Below are positions 58,169-64,000 of a DNA stretch of 64,000 nt, piece by piece. The notes below the pieces were generated by a model that made no database searches, had not been told where the DNA came from, and saw only the letters and a program-made list of their open reading frames with translations. This DNA is from DASVHS01 sp035468985 (GTDB lineage Bacteria; Acidobacteriota; Thermoanaerobaculia; Gp7-AA8): positions 1 through 64,000 of the forward strand of contig DATISF010000035.1 of the NCBI GenBank assembly GCA_035468985.1, in the 5' to 3' direction. Each line of letters begins with the position of its first letter. Within the stretch, counting starts at the first letter, position 1. Position numbers and translations under genes: made by a program.

Positions 58169-58736
58169 CTTCGCGAAGCATCCACCGCACGGCTTTGCGG
58201 ATGAGATCGTGCTCGTCGTCCCGCAGCAGCTCCGCAATCCGGAGCGTCTCGCGTGCTTCACCCTGCCGGATGAAGTGAAACGTCGCCAGAATCGCCATGC
58301 GCCGTTCCCACAACGACTTCGAGCGCGCCAGACGCCTCAGCACCGAGCGGTTTCGGTCCTGCAGGTACGCACCCACGATGTGCGGAGCGGAGATGTCGAC
58401 GAGATCCCAGTTGTTGATGCGATCCGTGTGGCTCAGATAGGAGCGGTAGATCGAGCGGCGCACGGCCTCATCGCCGCGCTCGAACTGATGAATCATGACC
58501 ACGAGCCCGAGCAGCCGCGCCTCATGCCACGGCGACGCCAGAAGCTTTTCGATTTCACCCAGGGGGAGCAGGCGGAACTCGCGCGCGATCTTCCGCACTT
58601 GCGGAACGCGAAGGCCGAGAAACTTGTCGCCTTCGCCGTATTCGCCGGGACCGGCTCGAAAGAATCGCCGCGCGAAACGCGCGCGCTCGGGATGCTCGAG
58701 CGCACGCAGCGCGCGGAGCGCGTCGGCAGCCCTCAC
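58143..58736 (-). CDS. DNA alkylation repair protein (AlkD-like)
   Basis: The protein has 197 residues from GTG 58736, which lies three bases beyond the PilZ stop; a longer reading would overlap PilZ. It has YGEGDKFLGLRVPQVRKIAREF, then HEAT-like helices LLASPWHEARLLGLVVMIHQF and WDLVDISAPHIVGAYL, and RMAILATFHFIRQGE. This matches PF08713 DNA glycosylases of the AlkD type, which remove positively charged alkylated bases. The WDLVD motif carries the conserved tryptophan and aspartate. Its coding end overlaps menG tail to tail. Confidence 0.88.
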   Translation of the reverse strand: MRAADALRALRALEHPERARFARRFFRAGPGEYGEGDKFLGLRVPQVRKIAREFRLLPLGEIEKLLASPWHEARLLGLVVMIHQFERGDEAVRRSIYRSYLSHTDRINNWDLVDISAPHIVGAYLQDRNRSVLRRLARSKSLWERRMAILATFHFIRQGEARETLRIAELLRDDEHDLIRKAVRWMLREAKRVPSTR

Positions 58737-58738
58737 CG

Positions 58739-59128
58739 CTAATCCGCGGCCTGTTCCGCGGCGGCCGCGGCGGCGACCTCTTTCTGCTTCTCCTGCAGCC
58801 GGTTGATCTGGATCTGCAGGAACTCCTTGAGCGGCTGCTCCTGCTCGGCGGGCATCTGCGTGAACTCGATCGCCGAGCGGAACACGTACTCGGGACCCTT
58901 GTCGCCGCGGCGCACCTGCACGATCGAGCGAAGGACCGTGCACGGGATGTAGATGCCGCCGTAGCTCGGAAAAATGAGAGTCGCGGAGCTTCCCGCCTTC
59001 ACCGGCGAGCGGTGGACGACCGCCGCTCCGTGCTCGCTCAGATCGATCAGCTCACCGTTGATGTCGGAGAGTTGCACAGGGATCGATGCAGTGGGAATTC
59101 GCTGTGATCGTCTGCGGTCGCGACTCAT
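58739..59128 (-). CDS. PilZ-domain cyclic-di-GMP receptor
   Basis: This 129-residue protein has the two nucleotide-binding motifs of PilZ: the N-terminal arginine cluster RDRRRSQRIP (RxxxR) and the loop DLSEHGAAV (D/N-x-S-x-x-G). A six-stranded barrel follows (SSATLIFPSYGGIYIPCTVL and EYVFRSAIEF). A helix with an alanine-rich end (LQEKQKEVAAAAAAEQ) completes the chain. It is a predicted cytoplasmic effector of the cyclic-di-GMP made by GGDEF proteins such as those at 4449-7926. It lies six bases downstream of the PBP gene and just before the AlkD-like gene. Confidence 0.9.
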   Translation of the reverse strand: MSRDRRRSQRIPTASIPVQLSDINGELIDLSEHGAAVVHRSPVKAGSSATLIFPSYGGIYIPCTVLRSIVQVRRGDKGPEYVFRSAIEFTQMPAEQEQPLKEFLQIQINRLQEKQKEVAAAAAAEQAAD

Positions 59129-59134
59129 GGGACT

Positions 59135-60763
59135 TCATTTGATTATGCGCCCCTGAATCGCGGACACGAAATCGTGCGCGATCTTCGCGCCCGCGTACTC
59201 GGCGGGACCGGCATTCTCCGCGATGATGCCGAACGCGATGCGCGGCGCGTCCGCCGGCGCGAAGGCCATGATCACAGCCTGGTAGCCGTCCTCGCGCTTC
59301 CCCGCGGTTCCCGTCTTGAGCGCGAGCGACAGAGCGTCGACATCGGCGCGACGTCCGGTTCCTTTCGGCCGCTCCACCACGGCGATCATCGCCTGCACCA
59401 TCCGCTCGGCCGCCTCGCGCGGCGCGATGCGTGCCTGCGCCTGCGGACCCGGTCCCGTCACCACTTCGCCGAGGAGCGAGCGGCGCGCGCGGACGAGACG
59501 GGGTGTGGTGAGCACGCCGCGATTGGCCATCATCGACGCCAGCATCGCCACATGCAAAGCCGTCACTGACTCGTGCTCGAGCCCGATGGCCAGAGACGCC
59601 GTCTCGAATTGGTTGAACATCTCACCCTTCAGCTGACCGAGCGGCACCTGGAACAGCCCGATGTCGGTCTGACCGTCGAAACCCGCGCTGATCATGAACC
59701 GCCGAAGACGGTCGGCGCCGAGCTTCAGTCCGAGGTCCGCGAAATAGACGTTGCACGATTCGGCCAGCGCCTCGTCGAGATCGGGCAGATCGCCGTGACC
59801 GAACGGGAGCCAGTCACCGAAATGGCGCCCATCGATCAGGAGATCGCCGGAGCAGTGATACGGGAACATCGACTGGACGTCGACACCGCTGCTCATCGCG
59901 TTCAGCCCGGTGAGGACTTTGATGATCGAACCCGGCTCGTACTGCGCTTCCAGCGCGAGATTCGACTGGTGACCGTTCGGATCACTGCTTGCGATCGCCA
60001 GAAGTTCGTTCGTGCGCGGATCGATGGCCACGATCGAGCCGCGATAGCCCTTCAGCGCCTCCTTCGCGGCGTGCTGGACTGCGGAATCGAGCGTGGTCTC
60101 GATCGTTTCGTGGTGGCCGATTCGCGCGGCGTACGCACCGATGGTGAGCTTCCCGGCATGGGCATCGATGAACGATTGGTAATCGGGGTTCGCGCCAATG
60201 GTTGTCCCATCACGATCGAGCACGTGCGGCGATTCCTGCGCCAGCGCGTTTTGGAGCGCGGACAATTTGCGCGAATCGACGGCCCGACGATCGATGGATC
60301 GCAAGACCGCGTTCGCCGCCGGAATGCGATCGGTCTCCGCAAGCGCTGCCGCCCGGTACAGAGTGGCATCGGCCGGCTCCTTCCGCTCGTGAATCGCGGC
60401 GTCGTACAGCAGAAAGCCCGCGTAATCGCCGCGTGCAAAGAGCCGGTTGGCGACATCCGTCTTGGCCATGACCGAGAACCACAGCTCATGTCCGCGCAGG
60501 GCGTCGAGATAGGGCTTCGCCGCGTCGGAGTGGCCGCTGGTGAGATACGCCGCTGCCAGGACCTGCTCGTACTGCCTCGGCCACATCCGCGTCCTCGACC
60601 ACCCCTCGGCCGTGGCGATGGCGTCGGCGATATGGCCGCCGCGCCACTGCGTCCGCGCGCTGCGCAGCGGGAGCCACGTCACGATGGCGAACAGGATGAC
60701 CAGAACGACGAGCGCCGCCACGAGCGGCGCAAACGTGCGTCTCAACGGCGATCGATCCGGCAT
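59135..60763 (-). CDS. Penicillin-binding protein, transpeptidase domain
   Basis: This 542-residue membrane protein has one N-terminal helix (FAPLVAALVVLVILFAIVTW). A helical region of about 170 residues stands in place of the usual PBP dimerisation domain. The transpeptidase domain carries SIIK (Ser279-Lys282), SCN (336-338) and KTGT (483-486). The order matches class B PBPs, which cross-link peptidoglycan in the periplasm. No glycosyltransferase domain is present. The ATG at 60763 lies within the end of the SAM-hydrolase gene (22-base overlap), behind GTGGAGGT. Confidence 0.9.
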   Translation of the reverse strand: MPDRSPLRRTFAPLVAALVVLVILFAIVTWLPLRSARTQWRGGHIADAIATAEGWSRTRMWPRQYEQVLAAAYLTSGHSDAAKPYLDALRGHELWFSVMAKTDVANRLFARGDYAGFLLYDAAIHERKEPADATLYRAAALAETDRIPAANAVLRSIDRRAVDSRKLSALQNALAQESPHVLDRDGTTIGANPDYQSFIDAHAGKLTIGAYAARIGHHETIETTLDSAVQHAAKEALKGYRGSIVAIDPRTNELLAIASSDPNGHQSNLALEAQYEPGSIIKVLTGLNAMSSGVDVQSMFPYHCSGDLLIDGRHFGDWLPFGHGDLPDLDEALAESCNVYFADLGLKLGADRLRRFMISAGFDGQTDIGLFQVPLGQLKGEMFNQFETASLAIGLEHESVTALHVAMLASMMANRGVLTTPRLVRARRSLLGEVVTGPGPQAQARIAPREAAERMVQAMIAVVERPKGTGRRADVDALSLALKTGTAGKREDGYQAVIMAFAPADAPRIAFGIIAENAGPAEYAGAKIAHDFVSAIQGRIIK

Positions 60764-61512
60764 ACCTCCACTCGGCCGAGCCGCCTCATCTGCAATCGTT
60801 CCGCGGCGCTCCCGTTCGCGACCGAGATCTCGATGCACCCCGACGAGCCGACGATGAGAAATGCGCCCGGCGCGGCGCCGGCGTAATGCGTCTCGAGGCG
60901 ATCGATCACGATGCCGTGGGCCTCGAGCACGAACGGCGTGAACGGAATCCGCGCCGCCTCGATGTCGGTGATCAGATTGCCGAAGCGATCGACCGCCACG
61001 ATCGAGCCGCGCACGACATCGCCATACTGCGGCGGCTCGTAAGGAAGCTGCACGATCTCGTCGATGCGCGGCCCGAGCTGATCGAGGGGAAGCCCGTTGG
61101 CAATCGCCGCCGCCACCGGCGCAAAGCGGTCGCGCCCATGGAAGGTGTTGCTGCCGTCCGGCAGGAACAACGACTCGTTCGTCACCACGAAACCGAGGAC
61201 CGAGGACCGAGGACCGAGGACAAGCGAAAGCAGTCCGTTATCCGGCGCCAGAAACACGCGGCCCTCCTGCTCGACGGCGATGATGCGCCGCGACGACCCG
61301 ACGCCCGGATCGACGACGCAGACGAAGATCGTCTCCGCCGGCCAGTAGCGCACGATCGCGCGAAGGAACCAGGCCGCGCCGAACACGTCGTACGGCGGAA
61401 TCTCGTGCGTGAGGTCGATGATCGGCGCCTCGGTGCGCGCGGCGATGACGCCCTTCACCGCCGCGACGTACGGGTCGCGCGTGCCGAAGTCGGTCAGCAG
61501 CGCGATCCTCAT
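60742..61512 (-). CDS. SAM hydroxide adenosyltransferase (DUF62) with heptad insertion
   Basis: This 256-residue enzyme has the family motifs RIALLTDFGTRDPYVAAVKG, VFVCVVDPGVGSSRRIIAVE and LAPDNGLLS, then GRDRFAPVAAAIA and VDRFGNLITDI. Members hydrolyse S-adenosylmethionine to adenosine and methionine. Just after APDNGLLS the sequence SLVLGPRSSVLGF appears, encoded by four GGTCCTC heptads (61192-61219 on plus), an in-frame insertion of about nine residues. The start is one of two adjacent ATGs (61515, 61512). It is divergent from the glycosyltransferase gene with only 25 bases between starts. Confidence 0.88.
   Translation of the reverse strand: MRIALLTDFGTRDPYVAAVKGVIAARTEAPIIDLTHEIPPYDVFGAAWFLRAIVRYWPAETIFVCVVDPGVGSSRRIIAVEQEGRVFLAPDNGLLSLVLGPRSSVLGFVVTNESLFLPDGSNTFHGRDRFAPVAAAIANGLPLDQLGPRIDEIVQLPYEPPQYGDVVRGSIVAVDRFGNLITDIEAARIPFTPFVLEAHGIVIDRLETHYAGAAPGAFLIVGSSGCIEISVANGSAAERLQMRRLGRVEVCRIDRR
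61192..61219. repeat. Heptanucleotide repeat (ACCGAGG)4 inside a coding region
   Basis: Four perfect units of ACCGAGG lie in the SAM-hydrolase gene. On the minus strand they read CCTCGGT, the same family as 48051-48078. Their 28 bases plus flanks keep the reading frame open. Confidence 0.85.
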
Positions 61513-61537
61513 CATCCGTTTCAATATACTGCCGCTG

Positions 61538-62176
61538 ATGTTCGCCACGATCGCGCCGCCTCCGCAGCGGCTCCTCGTTTTCGCGCGCCTCCCCGAGCTG
61601 GGAAAGGTGAAGACCCGCCTGGCGTCATCGATCGGTAACGAGAGAACGCTGGCGGTCTACGAGAAGATGCTGCGCGATCTGCTGAAGTCGATCGGCACGT
61701 CGACACCGGAAACCGAAATCGAGATCGTCTGGGCGCCGACCGCATCCGCGAACGGCCAGTCGTTGCGCCGCGCCTTCGGCGATTACACCTTGGCCATGCA
61801 GACCGGCGCCACCCTGGGCGACCGGCTGGCGATGGCGTTCTCCGAACGGTTCTTCTTTCACAGCACGCAGAAGATCGTGGCCATCGGCGTCGACGATCCG
61901 CGCCTGTCACGCGAAGCGATCGAGCACGCCTTCGCGCTGCTCGACTCCTGCGAATGGGTCGTCGGTCCGGCGCGCGACGGCGGCTACTACCTGATCGGCT
62001 GCCGCGCTCCCGCCTTCGACGCCGCGGTCTTTCAGGGCGTCGACTGGGGATCGCCGACCGTGCTGGAGACGACGCTGAAGAAGATCCGGAGCTGGAACAC
62101 GTGTCTGGCGGTGCTGCCGGTGCGCTCCGACATCGACACGGTCGAGGACCTGGAAGGGTACGAGGCGGCGTCATGA
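61538..62176 (+). CDS. DUF2064 / TIGR04282 glycosyltransferase-like protein
   Basis: This 212-residue protein begins LLVFARLPELGKVKTRLASSIG, the conserved start of the TIGR04282 family of GT-A fold proteins. It continues with GDRLAMAFSERF, VAIGVDDPRLSREAIEHAFA, and VVGPARDGGYYLIGCR. The usual metal-binding 'GTDxP' reads GVDDP here. The family resembles nucleotidyl- or glycosyl-transferases; members are linked to arsenosugar or cell-envelope glycan synthesis, but no substrate can be given. ATG 61538 is chosen because the frame upstream overlaps the divergent gene. Its stop overlaps the next start (ATGA). Confidence 0.85.
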   Translation: MFATIAPPPQRLLVFARLPELGKVKTRLASSIGNERTLAVYEKMLRDLLKSIGTSTPETEIEIVWAPTASANGQSLRRAFGDYTLAMQTGATLGDRLAMAFSERFFFHSTQKIVAIGVDDPRLSREAIEHAFALLDSCEWVVGPARDGGYYLIGCRAPAFDAAVFQGVDWGSPTVLETTLKKIRSWNTCLAVLPVRSDIDTVEDLEGYEAAS

Positions 62177-63690
62177 AAATTCTCACCTCCGAGCAGATGC
62201 GCAACATCGACCGCCGCACGACGGAGAGCTTCGGCATCCCCTCGATCGTGCTGATGGAGAACGCGGCGATCGCGGTGATCGACGCCATCCATGCGCACTA
62301 CCCCAACGTCGATCGCGCCGCGGTCTTCTGCGGAACGGGACAGAACGGCGGCGACGGCTTCGCCATCGCCCGCCATCTCGAGAATCGCGGCGTGGTGCCG
62401 GTGATCTTCATCGTCGGCGACCGCTCGAAGCTGACCGGCGACGCGCAGACGAATCTCCTGACCTGCCAGCGGCTGGCCATTCCGATCTACGACGTCACCG
62501 ACCCCGACCATGTCGAGGACGTGCTCGTCCGCGCTTCGGATGCGGACGTCGTCGTTGACGCGATCTTCGGCACGGGCCTCGACCGGGCGCCCGCCGGCGT
62601 GCACGCGGAAGTGATTCGAGCGATGGCCGAGTTGCGGCTGCCCGTCGTGGCCGTCGATCTGCCGAGCGGCGCGAACGCGTCGTCGAGCCAGGTGTTCGAC
62701 CCTTGCGTGCAGGCCGAGATCACGGTGACGTTCGCGGCACCGAAAATTTGCCACGTCTTCGAGCCGGCCGCGGCGTACTGCGGCGAGGTCATCGTCGCCG
62801 ACATCTCGATCCCCGAGACCGCGATTGAAAGCGAAGTGGTGACGCTCGCGCTGCTGACTCCGAAAGACATTCAGCCGGCGATCGCCCCACGTCTCGCAAA
62901 CACGCACAAAGGCACCTACGGGCACGTCGCGGTCATCGCCGGATCGCCGGGCCGCAGCGGCGCGGCAGTGATGTGCGCGCGCGGCGCGATCCGCGCGGGT
63001 GCAGGCCTCGTGACCGTGATGACCGATCCGGAAACCGCGCGGCTCGTTCACAACGCCTCGATCGAGTCGATGACTTTCTCCGGCGGCGACCTCGGCGAAT
63101 TCCTGAAGAACAAGAGCGCCGTGCTCATCGGTCCCGGGCTGCCCGATACCGATCGCGCGTACGCATGGGTGCGGTCGACGATCGCGTCGATCGAGCTGCC
63201 GGCGATCATCGACGCGTCGGCGCTCAACGCCTTCGCCGGACGAATTGCCGGGATCAATCCGAACGGCCATCCGCGCGTGATCACACCGCATCCCGGCGAG
63301 CTGGCCCGGCTCACCGGCGGAGAGACCAAGACCATCAACGCCGATCGCGTGGCGTCGGCGCGCGATGCCGCCAAGGCGTCGAATTGCGTTGTCGTCCTGA
63401 AGGGATATCAGACGCTCGTCGCCGAGCCTGACGGCCGCGTGTACGTGAATCCGACCGGCAATCCCGGCATGGCCAGTGGCGGCATGGGCGACGTTCTCTC
63501 CGGAATCGTGGCCGCATTTCTCGCCCGCGGGGGCGATCCGACGGACGCGGCGTGCGCCGCGGTTTACCTGCACGGCGTGGCCGGCGACATCCTCAAGGAC
63601 GAATTCGGCGACACCGGGCTCGCGGCGATGGATCTCGCCGACCGGATTCCGGCGGCGATTCAGCGCGTCCGCGGCCTCACGTCATCCTGA
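62173..63690 (+). CDS. nnr: Bifunctional NAD(P)H-hydrate epimerase / dehydratase
   Basis: This 505-residue protein repairs hydrated NAD(P)H. The N-terminal epimerase domain has LTSEQMRNIDRRT, GIPSIVLMENAA, CGTGQNGGDGFAIARHL and VVDAIFGTGLDRAP. The C-terminal dehydratase domain (from about residue 235) has KGTYGHVAVIAGSPGRSGAA, ITPHPGELARLTG, VVLKGYQTLVAEPDGRVYVN and GMASGGMGDVLSGIVAAFLA, whose aspartate is catalytic. The last residues and the TGA stop come from the left end of a CGTCATCC palindrome. It probably forms a transcript with tsaE, a common neighbour of this gene. Confidence 0.95.
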   Translation: MKILTSEQMRNIDRRTTESFGIPSIVLMENAAIAVIDAIHAHYPNVDRAAVFCGTGQNGGDGFAIARHLENRGVVPVIFIVGDRSKLTGDAQTNLLTCQRLAIPIYDVTDPDHVEDVLVRASDADVVVDAIFGTGLDRAPAGVHAEVIRAMAELRLPVVAVDLPSGANASSSQVFDPCVQAEITVTFAAPKICHVFEPAAAYCGEVIVADISIPETAIESEVVTLALLTPKDIQPAIAPRLANTHKGTYGHVAVIAGSPGRSGAAVMCARGAIRAGAGLVTVMTDPETARLVHNASIESMTFSGGDLGEFLKNKSAVLIGPGLPDTDRAYAWVRSTIASIELPAIIDASALNAFAGRIAGINPNGHPRVITPHPGELARLTGGETKTINADRVASARDAAKASNCVVVLKGYQTLVAEPDGRVYVNPTGNPGMASGGMGDVLSGIVAAFLARGGDPTDAACAAVYLHGVAGDILKDEFGDTGLAAMDLADRIPAAIQRVRGLTSS

Positions 63691-63759
63691 GCGCGGCGAA
63701 GGATCTCCGGTTGCGGCCACCGGTGCATCCTGAGATCCTTCGCTCCGCTCAGGATGACG
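63680..63759. repeat. CGTCATCC palindromic repeat, copy 7, bridging two genes
   Basis: The unit starts with CGTCATCCTGAGC, in which TGA (63688-63690) is the nnr stop. It ends GCTCAGGATGACG, in which ATG (63754-63756) is the tsaE start. The central part has GAAGGATCT and AGATCCTTC arms. Confidence 0.88.
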
Positions 63760-64000
63760 AAACACTTCGTTTGCCGGACCGAGGACGAAACACGGCGGGC
63801 GGGCCGGGAGATCGCCCATGATCTCGCGCCCGAGGCGGTCGTCCATCTCGTCGGCGATCTGGGTTCCGGCAAAACCTTTGTCGCGCGCGCCATCGCCACG
63901 GAGCTCGGCGCCGATCCACGTGAGGTGAGCTCGCCTTCGTTCGCGATCGTGCACGAGTATCCGCGAGCCGGCGGCCCGCCGATCATCCACATCGACGGCT
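63754..64000 (+). CDS. tsaE: tRNA threonylcarbamoyladenosine ATPase TsaE (partial)
   Basis: The first 82 residues are present and the gene runs off the window. Walker A is VGDLGSGKTFVARAIA, followed by SSPSFAIVHEYP and IIHIDG, the start of the conserved HIDGYRL-type motif. TsaE works with TsaB and TsaD to make threonylcarbamoyladenosine at position 37 of tRNAs. The start ATGACG is the final part of a dispersed palindrome. The N-terminus KHFVCRTEDETRRAGREIA matches the family pattern, so this start seems right. Confidence 0.92.
   Translation, partial: MTKHFVCRTEDETRRAGREIAHDLAPEAVVHLVGDLGSGKTFVARAIATELGADPREVSSPSFAIVHEYPRAGGPPIIHIDG

Noticed and set aside
61409..61537. 43-codon N-terminal extension of the DUF2064 protein
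   Set aside because: It overlaps the start of the divergent SAM-hydrolase gene and lacks family similarity; LLVFARLPELGK fixes the start near 61538.
1..64000. tRNA, rRNA or prophage genes
   Set aside because: No cloverleaf, rRNA core sequence, integrase, capsid or terminase motif was recognised on reading either strand; a dedicated tRNA scan was not possible.

Overview
The window is high-GC bacterial chromosome with tightly packed genes: many starts overlap the previous stop as ATGA, TGATG or TAGTG. The gene content (outer-membrane receptor with a carboxypeptidase-regulatory N-terminus, M61 and M4 peptidases, many HEAT-repeat and cyclic-di-GMP proteins, DUF5916, menaquinone methyltransferase) suggests a Gram-negative soil or marine Acidobacteriota of the Thermoanaerobaculia type. 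That placement is inference, because there is no rRNA here. No tRNA, rRNA, prophage, transposase or CRISPR array was recognised.

Layout. 1-4312: end of a methyltransferase-like gene, then a HEAT / degenerate HD-GYP / aspartyl-protease run. 4449-7926: two GGDEF-EAL proteins. 8092-15090: M61 and YpfJ metallopeptidases, a beta-helix protein, a small membrane protein, an M4 peptidase and a HEAT protein. 15218-16006: a stand-alone EAL protein. 16001-20521: translation operon thrS-infC-rpmI-rplT-pheS. It begins with a threonine-rich leader peptide and a terminator/antiterminator that look like classical attenuation; infC starts with ATT; pheT does not follow pheS. 20607-25080: a large gluzincin peptidase, a small membrane protein and a TMEM43-like protein. 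25130-28319: a GntR(YtrA-type)-ABC operon with a perfect 12+12 operator and a permease carrying a C-terminal beta-rich domain. 28381-32563: AraC regulator, a frameshifted serine hydrolase, a lipoprotein and an alpha/beta hydrolase. 32647-39084: TetR-TolC-HlyD-RND efflux operon. 39212-41974: a large secreted repeat protein. 42233-51323: a probable peptidoglycan-salvage cluster (sodium symporter, NagZ-like GH3, TonB receptor, AmiE-like/NamZ fusion). 51613-55398: DUF1573 and DUF5916 proteins. 55465-64000: nadE, a lipoprotein, menG, AlkD-like, PilZ, PBP, SAM hydrolase, DUF2064, nnr and the start of tsaE.

The most unusual feature is the load of small repeats and how they have been built into genes. 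Four classes are visible. (1) A 131/200-bp element with long terminal inverted repeats (two copies). (2) A palindromic element that begins CGTCATCCTGAG and ends CTCAGGATGACG (seven copies plus a 43-bp tandem array). (3) Heptanucleotide tandem repeats resembling cyanobacterial STRRs (seven arrays at five loci). (4) Short hairpins. They supply start codons (tsaE), stop codons (nnr, a GGDEF-EAL gene), signal peptides (GH3, a small lipoprotein), C-terminal tails (TolC, GH3, the symporter) and an internal insertion (SAM hydrolase).

Several reading starts were moved from the longest possible frame to better ones; the reasons are given per gene. Functions come from motif recognition by eye, without database searches.
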